From: Trematomus loennbergii | Lineage: Eukaryota > Chordata > Actinopteri > Perciformes > Nototheniidae | DNA length: 64,000 nucleotides | Direction of reading: 5' to 3' | Assembly: GCA_012861695.1 (NCBI GenBank) | Contig: JAAOOA010000086.1 | Coordinates: 5,878,385-5,942,384 of the forward strand | Part shown: piece by piece, positions 51,201 to 57,820 of the stretch | Layout of the letters: every line of letters begins with the position of its first letter | Position numbering within the stretch: position 1 is the stretch's first letter | Notes under the pieces: generated by a model | Databases searched by the model: none | The model's input: only the letters and a program-made list of their open reading frames with translations | Told to the model about the DNA's origin: nothing | Made by a program: the position numbers and the translations under genes

Positions 51201-54200
51201 TCCATTCTTCGTTCTCCGAATGCTAGGAAGGATTCTTGCCTAGCCTCTGAAGGACCTGACTCGGAAGGACATGTCCTACCAAGTAAGCGTCCTCGACTTT
51301 GAGAAACGGCTCCACTCTCTCTCCGGCTGCCATGCCCTGTGCACCAGGCCAGCACTCCTCAATTTGCTTATTTGTTATTTGTGACCAGTTTGGAATAAAT
51401 TATTGTTTTGGGCAACTTTTGTTTAAATATTCTTTCCTTTTGTTACAAAAGGAGCCAGCTTATACAGTATGTAGGACGGATTCATATCATAGAGCCTGTG
51501 TTTACGAAGGGTGGGAATTTTAGATTTGGTATTCAGTATATAGGGATGCTAATTTGTACTGTGCTGTGTACATATAAAGGCATTAGTGCTTTGTAAAGTA
51601 TATTATTATAATATTTGTTAAATCAACTGTTTCTGATTAACTGAAAACTCACAGGCAATTCTAACACAAAAGCTCCCATTCATTCATGCTAAACTTGCTC
51701 AAATAAACACTTTTTAATAAATGTACTCTCAGTGACTGCAATAAATTGTGTAGGCCTAGCCTTTTTATTTTTCAGAATATTGACAGTACACAAAATAACA
51801 TGTAGAACTGGTATTTGTTGGATTTTTTTAACAAATCAAACAATAATGCTTCACCAGTTGTTTCCCGAGCTTGGTGTGTAGAATCACTGTGCGTCAGTAG
51901 CAGAATCTAGTTTCTTTTCTTTACATTTTAAAGCTTTTAAGTTGTCTATTCAGAATCTTGTCTTCATTCTTACATAAATCACCGCCACCTCTAGTGTTCA
52001 TCATTATATATAACCATGTCACCCAGTGCAACACTGCGACTCACTCATGTGTTTTAATAATGATAGTGAATTTTTGATATTGCACAGAGGAATACGTGTA
52101 TCAGGCTGTGGTTACACAGACTTGTTAAATCAAGGACTTTTTGACATTAAGAAAAAGAAAAGAAAAAAAATGTCACCAGCCATATCTTTGAACTATTTAA
52201 AGCAATCCAAGATTATGAGAAATCATAAAAATATCAAACGTTGACACCAGCTAATGGCAAACATATTTGTCACAATCAAAATGAATGATCTTTTATAATA
52301 ACTAGGAGAGCTGCTCCACAAAGATGATATCACCTGTTGCTGAGATGTCTGGCTTGACTCCAGTCATTAAAAGCATCCCTCATCTCTCCCACTACTAGCC
52401 TTATTTCAGCTGTGAACTAAATATCAATCTAGTGCCATTAGAAATGTAAATAAACAAAGATGTCTTTTGTAAAAGTGCCAGTGTAAATATGAAATTATTT
52501 TGAGGTTACACCTATTCGCTGGAGATATAGTGGACTTTTTTTATATCATAGAATGTTCATGTAATGTTGCTGCACTACCATTCAGTCACCAATAGAGGTG
52601 GAGAAACGGCTACTACTACTTACTGCTCTTTCAACTACACATCGACTGCTGAAAACATTGCAACTGAAACACCTAATATCCTATCAGAGATGTATTCATG
52701 ATTGTAAAATAGTAAATGTTTTAACTAACAACAGTAAACACATTTTATTCTTACCTCCCACTTCATAAAGGTGCCGTCTCCCTCTTGCCGGTGCGGAGGA
52801 GGGTCAGCGTGCCGGCTCCGTCAGAGAGAGCCGCCAGGTGGCTGAGGTGGGCTGAGCGACGCACACACACGACCCTCACACTGGCTGGGGCAGAGGTTAA
52901 ACTGTACACCTCTCTGGTTTCCCAGGGCGGTGTCCTGAAAAGCACAACAGACATTCAATACTGCACCGACAAAACCAGGAAAACATATAACTGTCTCTCC
53001 ATCAGTCTTAGAGGGGCTGGCCAATATTTTATGAGATCTTCAATCCAATAAAGAGTTGTTTCATATCTTGATACGATATAAATCACAATATAGCATGTTT
53101 TCTGCTAATTCAACAAATCAATAGCCCATATAAAAGTAACCACATGTTAAAGCCTGTTTTAGTGTACTCTTATGAGAGTCATTTACTTGGCAAATGAAAG
53201 TAGTTTGCACACAAATACAGAGTTATCAGATTGAGACAAAGTTAAATGTCATTTAATTTAATGAGATTTTCAGAAGAGATTTGATTTAGAATGTGCTTGT
53301 TATATCATATTAGAAGAAGTGTATAGGGATATCCTTGAAAAGAAATAGGCCTCAAGTAGCTTAGTCTGTATGGACTTTGCATTTCTTCTCCGGGGCCTCA
53401 TTTATAAAGGGATATACGCTCAAAAAATGGCGTACGCCAGTTTCTACGCAATGTTTGCGATTTATAAAATACTAACTTGACGGGAAAATGTGCTGTCCTC
53501 CACGCAAACTCTAACCCATGCGTACGCTACTAAGCACAACAACGGGAGAGACGAGAAACTGCGACACCGTTGGCAGAAGGAAGAATGGAGAGAAATATGT
53601 GGAAATAATACCATAAATAAAATGTTACCTCTCATTTATCAAATATGAAGAATTCATTTTCAAACATTGATTAAAGCCAATCTTTAAATGATTAAACAAA
53701 TGCCTGTTTGAGACTCCTATTTCCTTTAACTGGTGGATTATGGATATATAGTTGCTGATCGACAGCTGGAACACAAACCACCAAATACAACAAAAATAAT
53801 TCAGATCCAGTCGTCATGACCCACTCCGGAGGGATTCCCCGATCATTTCTTACAGTTTCTCATCAAGGGGGTGTCTCCTGTCCCCGGTACAAACACACTG
53901 CCTGAGGAAGGTTATGTGTATTTTTTTTGTCATTAACTTTTTTCGGACCACTTATTTATTTATTTTGGTGACGATCCGACCTCCATGCTGCTACTCTGGT
54001 TCAAACTGCATCCACCAAACAATATGATTTATCTCCACCTCCCCACAATAACCAAAATCTGACACGGTGTGAGATGTCTTTTTTAGCTGTTCGATCGTAA
54101 TTTCCTGCGATCTTCTCTCATGCAGTCAGTCAAAATGAATGAATGAATGGGCGTTTCTTTGACTATGTATAGGCAAATATGGGCATTACGAGTCGATTGT

Positions 54201-57200
54201 GATTTATCAAGGGAAACGGGCGTAGGGAGTGCCGTACGCACTTCCCTCGCCGGTACGCAATGTTTTGTGAATCGGAAAATGGCGGAAAATGTATGTACCT
54301 ATTTTTGTGCTTTGTACTACGTAAGCAACCTTCCTACGTCAATCCTACGCAAGGCGTTATAAATGAGGCCCCTGGGCATTACCGAAGTGTCCTTGATCCA
54401 GACAGCGAACCCCAACTGCTCCCTGCCTCCGGAAAAACCTGGCAGCCTGTTGCTCTGACACTTCACCATAAATGCATCTGTTTGTATGTGTATATATTTA
54501 TTCACCTAATGTGTGTATTGCACTGTGTGAACAATTAGATTTCCCCTTGGGCATAAATAAAGGTTGTTCCTATTCTTCTATAATCTATATGATTCCACCA
54601 GGACAATTCATTATTATCTTGAAATATTGCGAAACCCTTAATATAAACTATGCCTAATTCTTCAAATGCAAGGAGCAAACAGTTTGGAATAAGTTAACAA
54701 TATTTATTTGTGTTTTAAACAATTGTTCAGAGCCTAAGGTAACATCATTAAATTGCTTGTTTTTTTCTGATCAACAATACAAAACCCAAAGGTATTAATA
54801 AGTTACGTTAATGTCATTAAAAACTCACCTTTTTATTCAAGCTTTTAACTTTAAGCTTTTATATTGTTGAAAACGCTGTATATTGTATTGGGTGTGTTGG
54901 GCTGAAGGACCCGTTTTTGATCCATGTAAAGCACTTGGTGAATTTGTTTTAAAGGTGCTGTATACAAAAAGTTATTATTGTTATTATTATAAAGGACGGA
55001 TAGCAAATGAAGCTGGAATCACGATTTGATTTGGCTGTTTGCTTGAAAGATTAGTTAGTTATTTCAACTGTTTGTGTCCATCAACAAATACATTAATCAA
55101 CTAATTTGTAAAGCATTATTTGTGGAGAAAAGCCTGGGAATGGTAGAAAGTAAAACAACTGTGGGATATATTTTTGAATCATGTAAAAATGGTTGATATA
55201 TTTGTCGTTTTTAAACTGCCATCCATAAGCACTGCCGTGTGGTCATGACTCACAAAGACGCAAACACTTAATAAGAGAAGGCTTTGAAGTCGTGAGGAGC
55301 AGAAAGGTCACTTTTCGTATTGAATAGGGCACTCTGATCCCGCAGGAAAACTCTCCTCTTAACATCTGATATGAATACAAAGCAAAACATCATTACCATA
55401 AAGTTATTCTTATTAAAAGGCCAAAAGAAGATTCCTTCAACATGAGGGCTGAAAATAACTCATCCAGGAGAGACGTAGATGCCACCTGTCACGTTGCTGC
55501 CCATGTGACTCGGCTTCATATTGTCTCAAAGCCTTATTACTAATACACAGCAATGCCACCACATGAGCATCAATTATCATCCGTGAACTGACAGATTTTC
55601 AAAAGGACCTCACAGCAGCTGCCCTGTTGTTTCCATGGAGCGTGACACTGCGTATTATATCGCTACCTAATGCACGAGGCACCTTTGAGACCTTTTTATC
55701 CAGCATCCGTTACTGCCCTGTGTGAACTGCCTATGCCGTGTACATGTACGCACAAAGCCTCATCAGGGACCATAATTATCATGTGATGATTGTAATTAGG
55801 TTTGAGCAACACCTTTTCATAAAGAGTCACGTAATGCTGCCACTGAAAGCCAGTAATACAGTCTCGCAGGATGATCATCTTTCAGGCCAGATCTGATTTT
55901 AAAAAACACTGATGTAGCACCAATTATCTCTAATCATGGTCAATGATGTCTTATACATAAAAGACGACTGCGGAGAAGTTCATTTGCTCCTCATCTGAGT
56001 CATCTTTCTTAACAACCTGGATCAGTGACTTGGGTCAATTATGTAATCACTCCTGTCATTAACCAGATCTTGTCTAAAAACTGTACCCTCTTAAAACGTA
56101 CTCACTGCCTCTCTAGTTGCCTCTGAAGTAAGTTAGGGGGAATAATAATGAGCCACATTAAAAGTGCAGCTTGTAAAATGTTTGGAATTTTTGCAAAATA
56201 TGATTTTTCTTGACATCACCTGCCAGAAATGCATCGTAGGTTGATGCTGCTATTACACAAGTACTTGGTCACCACCTGCTGGTGTGTCAGATGCATTAAA
56301 GACCACTTGCAGTTCCACATATTAGATCACATTAGTATCACATCCATTTGAATTGACGTCAAGAATAAATACAAAGGAATTGGTTGGCAACACCGTATTG
56401 GCAATTGATCAAGCCAGGAACAAGGAGTTCAAAGAGAAAAATAAGAAGGATTTAATTCTTACCAGAGTGACAGTTAGACTGAGAACTCTTCCTTTGCAGT
56501 CCACAAACAGAACACTGTCTTCGTACCAAGGGTCTAAGTGGAGGTAATTGTACATGCCAAAAGCACGCATATGTTCCAGGGTGTACTGAGTATCCTTCAA
56601 CTTCACCTCCTCCACGGCTGCAGAACAGATAAAAAGAGAAGGTTAGAAAAAGGCATCACTATCATATTTTTGTTATTAATAAAGTGTTGTGCATGTGAGA
56701 CTACTATAAGTATACTCCATCCTTTTAAATGTATGCTTTACAACTAATAACCAACAACTCTGGTTCCCATACTAATCATTGTAGGCTTATTTTGTGGTTA
56801 ACTGGCTGTTATTAAGTCTTTGTAAACTTATACTGTATATTTTGTTTACAAGGTTATTCTGGGTATATCAAGCAGAAAAAAACATTGCGATTTGGAAAGC
56901 AAATTAAATTGAATTACCTAGTCCCATTTGAAGCTGTGAAACCAGGTTAAGTCCATGTATGTGAAATAAATCTGTTTCTTTGTTTTGTGTGAATTTAATG
57001 TAAACATACAGCATAACACTCTCTATCACTACTTTATTATCTGATTATTTCACTATAGCTTTTCACTTTTAGTGTTTTAAATAGTAAAGTTTTAGTACAA
57101 ATGCAGAAAGTGCAGTATTCTGTAAAGTGAACATACTGGATGAGTATAACTTGGATTAACCTGCATGTGTGGAGTGAGTTGTGTTGTATGTCCTGGATGT

Positions 57201-57678
57201 TTTTGATAGTATAAAACTTATGTTTGTGAGTCAAAAATTGTTCTCATAAAAATATTTGTCGTAAATAAAAATAATAATGTTAATATTTATACTTATTTGA
57301 ATAATGATGTCACACTTCACATTTTCTTAGGGAGACTGAACCCAATAGCATAAAGTATAATTGGAGCAAAATGACTACAGCTACTAATATTATAATTAGC
57401 TTTCAATATTATTAATAAGCATTAAAAACGTACTTTTCAAAATGATGAACAACCTGTTCATTCATATAACTGAACTTGTTACTAAGGTTAGCTATCACAG
57501 TGTGGCATCCTCAGTGCTAGGCTAGCTGGCACCCTTGCTAACTGTCTGTTAAGTGTCTCTCACCAGCATCCAGCTCAACGTTGTACGTCGGTATGGAGTC
57601 CAGAGATAACCTGTAGCTCTCAAAGTTGGGGTCCAACAGCTCCCTGTTCACCTTCAAGGAATAATTTGACGCAGCCAT
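6284..57678 (-). CDS. nudcd1: nudcd1, NudC domain-containing protein 1 (10 coding exons)
   Basis: Coding segments in transcription order are 57678-57564, 56617-56463, 52934-52755, 49279-49096, 46460-46278, 35158-34951, 28960-28816, 24180-24055, 11530-11371 and 6573-6284. All introns are GT-AG and all phases agree. Total 1746 nt, 581 residues plus stop; I recall human NUDCD1 as 583. The product carries a CS/p23-like domain (about residues 274-365, exons 6-7), the fold shared by NudC proteins and p23, which act as HSP90 co-chaperones; the precise role of NUDCD1 is less settled. Conserved blocks are [65 protein letters not shown] and [15 protein letters not shown]. Exon 3 is not openly readable as given (see its entry). 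Introns are repeat-rich, which explains the 51-kb span. The gene is head to head with eny2. Confidence 0.96.
6574..7767. other. nudcd1 intron 9, 3' part
   Basis: AT-rich intron sequence next to exon 10 with no exon, TIR or RNA gene seen. Confidence 0.5.
7768..8454. mobile_element. MITE with GCGTTCACACC termini, copy 1
   Basis: Begins TAGCCGCGTTCACACC and ends GGTGTGAACGCGGCTA, a perfect 16-bp TIR. An internal repeat of the TIR motif lies at 7857. It contains a perfect 47-bp palindrome (8021-8067) and a CTAATG/CTAATA minirepeat (8172-8205). A second copy lies at 32721-33500. Confidence 0.88.
8021..8067. repeat. perfect 47-bp palindrome
   Basis: Arms GGCTTCAGTAGAAGCTGCTG plus GGA, a single central C, then the exact reverse complement. 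23-bp arms with a 1-base spacer. It can form a cruciform in DNA or a long hairpin in RNA. Confidence 0.95.
8455..9965. other. nudcd1 intron 9, middle part
   Basis: AT-rich intron. A CTTAAAGGGACCTTGTGGAC segment near 9529 looks like a dispersed repeat by style, but no second copy was found in the window. Nothing else seen. Confidence 0.4.
9966..11130. mobile_element. TTAA-flanked element (piggyBac-like, nonautonomous), copy 1
   Basis: TTAA at both ends encloses inverted termini CCTGTTAAACCCC and GGGGTTCAACAGG. A TTAA target site with C-rich tips fits piggyBac-type elements (inference). At 1165 bp it has only short open frames and no transposase. The second copy is at 18802-20465. Confidence 0.82.
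11371..11530 (-). CDS. nudcd1: nudcd1 coding exon 9
   Basis: Acceptor CTCCACAG|GTGAAT and donor TTTAG|GTAAGA. It encodes [20 protein letters not shown] then [15 protein letters not shown] and [12 protein letters not shown]. It is 160 nt and ends in phase 1. It is separated from exon 8 by a 12.5-kb intron loaded with transposons. Confidence 0.95.
11531..14569. other. nudcd1 intron 8, part 1
   Basis: 3 kb of AT-rich intron with no exon-like block or TIR that I can support. Confidence 0.45.
14570..14618. repeat. 17-bp perfect inverted repeat (hairpin)
   Basis: GCTTTAATAGAAAGCTC at 14570-14586 and its exact reverse complement at 14602-14618, separated by 15 nt. It lies within intron 8. Confidence 0.9.
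14619..18017. other. nudcd1 intron 8, part 2
   Basis: AT-rich intron. Around 15415-15480 a segment (GACAGACAGGAAGT then CAGTGTTTAAAG) resembles 22171-22240, so both are probably old copies of one dispersed repeat. Nothing else recognised. Confidence 0.45.
18281..18515 (+). mobile_element. tRNA-derived SINE
   Basis: The body has the fish SINE pattern GAGCAAGGCACCGTTCCC, then a GGGCGCTGTACATAATGG-type core, CCCACTGCTCCTAACACTAG and GATGGGTCAAATGCAGA, followed by an A/T-rich tail. The head is rearranged, with a duplicated CGTTTCAAGTCCC. Family assignment is from recall. Confidence 0.75.
18802..20465. mobile_element. TTAA-flanked element copy 2, interrupted by a hAT
   Basis: TTAA at 18802-18805 and 20462-20465 encloses CCTGTTAAG...CTTAACAGG termini. 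Away from the inserted hAT (18815-19295) it aligns with the copy at 9966-11130 (TGTTTTTCAGGTCTCAGGCT, TAATAAGTACCCTGTATCAA and others). Removing the insertion and one target duplication recreates the uninterrupted junction seen at 9966. Confidence 0.85.
18815..19295. mobile_element. hAT-type element inside the TTAA element
   Basis: Starts TAGGGCTGTGCGATTATGGC, is very AT-rich and ends ACGATTAATTG. An 8-bp duplication CTGTTAAG flanks it (18807-18814 and 19296-19303), the hallmark of hAT insertion. The right tip appears to lack the usual last bases, so the end is slightly eroded. Confidence 0.82.
20541..22233. other. nudcd1 intron 8, part 3
   Basis: Intron sequence. 21650-21790 (CGCCCCACCTCCACTGTGG, then GGAGAAAAAATGACAGGGCT) has the look of a dispersed fish repeat, not classified. 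No exon seen. Confidence 0.4.
22234..22870. mobile_element. MITE fragment beginning TTAAAGGAGAGG
   Basis: The left edge TTAAAGGAGAGGTGTCATGG resembles the TTAAAGG-type termini of other MITEs in the window. The body is GC-richer than the intron (GATTGGTCGGGACG, two related CCACGGATTGG blocks). No matching right terminus was found, so it is probably truncated. Confidence 0.4.
23123..23894. mobile_element. TIR element with GGCGCATTTCCACTAC termini
   Basis: GGCGCATTTCCACTAC at 23123 and GTAGTGGAAATGCGCC ending at 23894 are perfect 16-bp inverted repeats. A related internal GGCGCATTTACATTACAG lies at 23208. The ends are GC-rich with CCTCGCTCGG/CTAGGCCTCG repeats. No transposase. TSD unclear. Confidence 0.85.
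24055..24180 (-). CDS. nudcd1: nudcd1 coding exon 8
   Basis: Acceptor TACCCAG|AATGGA and donor CAGGTG|GTGAGT. It encodes [20 protein letters not shown] then [20 protein letters not shown] and QV. The NPDKxKPPCN(S/A)QELE block identifies it although no long open frame flags the exon. It is 126 nt, phase 0 to phase 0, so it too could be skipped without a frameshift. Confidence 0.94.
24181..24919. other. nudcd1 intron 7, part 1
   Basis: Purine-rich stretch (24400-24500) then AT-rich sequence. No exon or repeat assigned. Confidence 0.45.
24928..25652. mobile_element. hAT nonautonomous element with perfect 8-bp TSD
   Basis: Termini CAGTGGCGAGCCGTGA and GACGGCTCGCCACTG are inverted repeats. It is flanked by GTTTGTAA at 24920-24927 and 25653-25660. 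The interior contains the pair GGCCCTCT/AGAGGGCC and a long A/T run. No coding capacity. TIR style and 8-bp TSD identify the hAT superfamily. Confidence 0.93.
25661..26635. other. nudcd1 intron 7, part 2
   Basis: AT-rich intron, nothing recognised. Confidence 0.45.
26774..26803. repeat. 30-bp perfect palindrome
   Basis: ATGGCCGATTCAACA joined directly to its reverse complement TGTTGAATCGGCCAT, no spacer. Symmetry continues outward with single mismatches (CGACAC / TTGTCG). Confidence 0.95.
27125..27245 (+). mobile_element. SINE 3' tail fragment
   Basis: TGTGAGTCACCTTGGATAAA followed by AGCATCACATGGAAATGTAAA matches the (GTCGC)TTGGATAAAAGCGTC-type tail of fish tRNA SINEs. The head is not recognisable. 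Confidence 0.55.
27718..28815. other. nudcd1 intron 7, part 3
   Basis: AT-rich with several poly-T runs. No feature assigned. Confidence 0.45.
28816..28960 (-). CDS. nudcd1: nudcd1 coding exon 7 (end of CS domain)
   Basis: Acceptor TCCTCAG|CCTGGAG and donor ACATG|GTAGGA. It encodes [20 protein letters not shown] followed by [20 protein letters not shown] and TFLTSEDM. The W(S/P)ELV(I/M)GDK block closes the CS domain. It is 145 nt and ends in phase 0. Confidence 0.95.
28961..32720. other. nudcd1 intron 6, part 1
   Basis: 3.8 kb of AT-rich intron. The longest non-repeat open frame in the introns (31415-31840 plus, 141 codons) lies here, but it has no recognisable motif, promoter or splice context. 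Nothing else seen. Confidence 0.45.
32721..33500. mobile_element. MITE with GTTCACACC termini, copy 2
   Basis: Left end AAGGCGCTTTCACACCGCAG, right end CTGCGGTGTGAACGCGCCTA. The body from 32940 matches 7851-8220 in the first copy, including the 47-bp palindrome and CTAATG minirepeats. The segment 32757-32938 (GGTTCAAGGTTCTTTATTGT onward) is absent from copy 1 and is probably a nested insertion. Confidence 0.87.
33081..33127. repeat. perfect 47-bp palindrome, second copy
   Basis: Identical to 8021-8067, with 23-bp arms and a single central C. Both arms have stayed perfect in both MITE copies. Confidence 0.95.
33960..34050 (+). mobile_element. possible retroelement 3' tail
   Basis: AAATGTGCTATACATAAAGT followed by TTGATAGATTAATAAAG resembles the GTGCTATA-AATAAA tail of fish non-LTR elements. 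No body recognised. Confidence 0.35.
34711..34812 (+). mobile_element. tRNA-derived SINE head
   Basis: GGCTGTGGCTCAAGGTGCTG gives an A-box-like start, and GTCAGTGGTTTGATCCCGG gives a B-box-like stretch (GGTTTGATCCC), 40 bp apart, followed by TGACCTTGGGCAAG. It is a truncated SINE head rather than a functional tRNA: the acceptor stem and anticodon arm do not fold convincingly. Confidence 0.65.
34951..35158 (-). CDS. nudcd1: nudcd1 coding exon 6 (start of CS domain)
   Basis: Acceptor TTTCAG|ACCCCATC and donor AAAAG|GTGTGC. It encodes [20 protein letters not shown], then [20 protein letters not shown] and [10 protein letters not shown]. This is the first part of the CS (p23-like) fold, with its opening (Y/F)xWxQT signature. 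It is 208 nt, entering in phase 1 and leaving in phase 2. Confidence 0.95.
35569..35982. mobile_element. hAT MITE with perfect 8-bp TSD
   Basis: Ends GAGGGCTGCACGATATATCG and ATATCGTGCAGCCCTA. TSD GTTAAAAT at 35561-35568 and 35983-35990. 414 bp, no coding capacity. The TAGGGCTGCACGAT tip is the same family style as the outer element at 18018. Confidence 0.93.
36185..36245 (+). mobile_element. possible retroelement 3' tail
   Basis: TTAGGCGCTTTGTGCTCCAG, then TGCTATATAAATAAC and a TATTA-rich tail, reminiscent of the (GCGC)TATATAAAT(ATTA)n ends of fish LINEs and SINEs. Confidence 0.35.
36309..36611. mobile_element. TTAA-flanked MITE (GGTGGGGTAGGTAA family), copy 1
   Basis: Termini TTAAAGGTAGAGTAGGTAAG and TTACCTACCCCACCTTTAA. 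It shares AAAATCTGCCCCTTCCTTAC and GCATTCCATGGAATATAAC with the copy at 39003-39386. Confidence 0.85.
37736..37969. mobile_element. short hAT element with perfect 8-bp TSD
   Basis: Starts CAGAGGGCCACATACAGG and ends GTAGTTTGGACACCCCTG, the classic hAT/Charlie right tip. CTTTAGAG flanks it at 37728-37735 and 37970-37977. The left tip lacks most of the expected CAGGGGTGTCC, so it is internally or terminally deleted. Confidence 0.85.
39003..39386. mobile_element. TTAA-flanked MITE (GGTGGGGTAGGTAA family), copy 2
   Basis: Termini TTAAAGGTGGGGTAGGTAAT and CTTACCTACCCCACCTTTAA are well-preserved inverted repeats. It is longer than copy 1 by about 80 bp in the middle (ACGAACGCGCACATGACC and flanks). 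Confidence 0.88.
39387..41209. other. nudcd1 intron 5, middle part
   Basis: Mixed AT-rich sequence. The 124-codon open frame at 40706-41080 plus has no motif and I do not call it a gene. Confidence 0.4.
41210..41460. repeat. dispersed repeat with TTAGCTTAGCTTAG core
   Basis: GAGAGTTAGATCAGAGGATT, GAAGCTACAGCCAGTAGCCA and GTTAGCTTAGCTTAGCC, then an inverted ATGCTAAGCTAAGCTTGC 65 bp later, are typical of a common teleost repeat (recalled pattern). Class not assigned. Confidence 0.5.
43381..43896 (-). pseudogene. LINE reverse transcriptase core (fragment)
   Basis: 171 codons with RT motifs in order: [57 protein letters not shown] and the catalytic FYADDT. The frame is lost just after YADD, where the thumb continues in another frame (43415-43212: [20 protein letters not shown]). 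Confidence 0.9.
43863..44846 (-). pseudogene. LINE linker and RT N-terminal region (fragment)
   Basis: 327 codons. It starts with [12 protein letters not shown], the SDH motif of the endonuclease end, and continues through [40 protein letters not shown] and [20 protein letters not shown] to [14 protein letters not shown] and NNYRP. A frameshift at about 43900 then throws off the next block. Confidence 0.88.
45042..45527 (-). pseudogene. LINE endonuclease domain with 2A-like leader (fragment)
   Basis: 161 codons. The N-terminus reads [17 protein letters not shown], a degenerate 2A-like motif (consensus D-x-E-x-N-P-G-P), followed by an APE-type endonuclease start ([57 protein letters not shown]). 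The frame ends early, before the catalytic GDFN/SDH part. Confidence 0.82.
45601..46277. other. nudcd1 intron 5, end next to exon 5
   Basis: AT-rich, nothing recognised. The 5' limit of the LINE falls somewhere near 45600. Confidence 0.45.
46278..46460 (-). CDS. nudcd1: nudcd1 coding exon 5
   Basis: It encodes [20 protein letters not shown] then [20 protein letters not shown] and ends ...PEPMEVEKT plus one base; the donor is ACAG|GTGGGT. Two AGs lie 5 bp apart at the acceptor (CAGGTCAG|AGAAG). Only the downstream one keeps the frame with exon 4 and restores the KKYE block, so I place the exon start at 46460. It is 183 nt. Confidence 0.92.
46461..47523. other. nudcd1 intron 4, part 1
   Basis: AT-rich intron, nothing recognised. 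Confidence 0.45.
47524..47780. mobile_element. MITE fragment (GACATATTATGCACA type)
   Basis: AGAGGACATATTATGCACAT near 47527 is similar to the ACCTATTATGCAAAATCC terminus of the 5532 MITE, and CTCTGATTGGTTAGCTGGTC is a motif common in such elements. No clear right terminus. Confidence 0.4.
47924..48734. mobile_element. hAT-like element with perfect 8-bp TSD and embedded (TG)n
   Basis: Left end CAGAGGTGGGGGACTCGAGT, right end CTTACTCCCACCTCTG. Direct flanks CTAAAGGC at 47916-47923 and 48735-48742. Subterminal ACTTGACTTGG/GACTTGAGACTTG repeats appear at both sides. The interior contains a 300-bp (TG)n microsatellite. No transposase; the long open frames in this stretch are only the TG run. Confidence 0.9.
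48010..48303. repeat. (TG)n microsatellite, interrupted
   Basis: About 290 bp of TG repeats with a few GG, TT and TTCGG/ATTCGG interruptions. Long alternating purine-pyrimidine tract, capable of Z-DNA and highly mutable. Confidence 0.97.
48743..49095. other. nudcd1 intron 4, end next to exon 4
   Basis: Nothing recognised. Confidence 0.45.
49096..49279 (-). CDS. nudcd1: nudcd1 coding exon 4
   Basis: Acceptor CTGGCAG|CCGCTG and donor GGACAAG|GTGGGT. It encodes [20 protein letters not shown], then [18 protein letters not shown] and [11 protein letters not shown]. The GSGFxVSLEW block is diagnostic of the family. It is 184 nt and runs from phase 0 to phase 1. Confidence 0.95.
49280..50753. other. 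nudcd1 intron 3, part 1
   Basis: AT-rich intron with no feature assigned. Confidence 0.45.
50754..51313. mobile_element. diverged third copy of the window-start TIR element
   Basis: The start GCTGCTTCTCAATGTCAAGG and end CCTCGACTTTGAGAAACGGC are inverted. The body matches 32-425 in blocks (CTACGTCATCGA, GAAGGACTGTTCCAAT, TTTGCGCACGGACCAATTT, ATGACGCACACCTGCACACT, TTGCTAGCCTGTTCCA) but carries an extra internal 150 bp (about 51005-51160). Confidence 0.78.
51314..52754. other. nudcd1 intron 3, part 2
   Basis: AT-rich intron, nothing recognised. Confidence 0.45.
52755..52934 (-). CDS. nudcd1: nudcd1 coding exon 3, carrying two compensating frameshifts
   Basis: Acceptor TTTTCAG|GACACC and donor GGGAG|GTAAGA. 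The first codons (DTALGNQR) read in the entry frame, which then hits TGA at 52821-52823. Family-like sequence continues in a second frame ([16 protein letters not shown], then [19 protein letters not shown]) and returns to the original frame for the last residues (DGTFMKWE). The breaks sit in GA-rich runs near plus 52909-52915 and 52776-52785. They amount to about a 2-base and a 1-base loss, so the 180-nt exon is net in frame. Both ends are phase 0, so skipping it would keep the downstream frame. Sequencing or assembly error is the simplest reading; a real lesion is possible. Confidence 0.85.
52935..53391. other. nudcd1 intron 2, part 1
   Basis: Nothing recognised. Confidence 0.45.
53392..54372. 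mobile_element. TIR element with GGGGCCTCATTTATAAA termini
   Basis: GGGGCCTCATTTATAAAGGG at the left and TTATAAATGAGGCCCC at the right are perfect over 16 bp. Subterminal CGTACGC motifs occur at both sides (GGCGTACGCCAG; GCCGTACGCACTT; CCTACGCAAGGCG). 981 bp, no transposase frame. No TSD convincing. Confidence 0.87.
54820..54992 (+). mobile_element. non-LTR retrotransposon 3' end
   Basis: ATTAAAAACTCACCTTTTTA reads [12 protein letters not shown], the usual C-terminal residues of a fish LINE ORF. GTAAAGCACTTGGTGAATTT and AAGGTGCTGTATACAAAAAG plus a TTATTATTG repeat tail follow. Only the last 170 bp remain. Confidence 0.6.
54993..56462. other. nudcd1 intron 2, part 2
   Basis: Nothing recognised beyond AT-rich intron. 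Confidence 0.45.
56463..56617 (-). CDS. nudcd1: nudcd1 coding exon 2
   Basis: Acceptor CTGCAG|CCGTGG and donor CTG|GTAAGA. It encodes [20 protein letters not shown] followed by [19 protein letters not shown] and [10 protein letters not shown], a highly conserved block of the NUDCD1 N-terminal region. It is 155 nt, enters in phase 1 and leaves in phase 0. Confidence 0.95.
56618..57563. other. nudcd1 intron 1
   Basis: AT-rich intron, free of recognisable transposons. At about 0.95 kb it is the shortest nudcd1 intron. Confidence 0.5.
57564..57678 (-). CDS. nudcd1: nudcd1 coding exon 1 (start codon)
   Basis: It begins ATG GCT GCG TCA and encodes [19 protein letters not shown] onward, ending in ...VELDA plus one base. 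The donor is G|GTGAGAG. It is 115 nt and ends in phase 1. The start is chosen because this is the first ATG in the frame and the N-terminal block (LKVxRxLLDPxFExY) matches the vertebrate family. The opposite-strand gene eny2 starts 493 bp away. Confidence 0.95.
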
Positions 57679-57798
57679 ATCTATTTTATATGACTAGTGT
57701 GTGCATAAGTTGATATGAAGCAAGAAAATGCTGTTGCAGAACACGTTTCCTGTTTGGCAGACCCGGAGCCATTTCGCAGCGGACACAAAATGCGCTGG

Positions 57799-57820
57799 TG
57801 CTCATGGGAGTTTGAGTTCT
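57799..57820 (-). promoter_or_regulatory. possible ZNF143/STAF-like site
   Basis: On the minus strand the sequence runs AACTCAAACTCCCATGAGC, close to the ACTACAA(N)TCCCA(T/G)(C/G)A module common in TATA-less bidirectional housekeeping promoters. The match is by eye and has mismatches. Confidence 0.3.
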
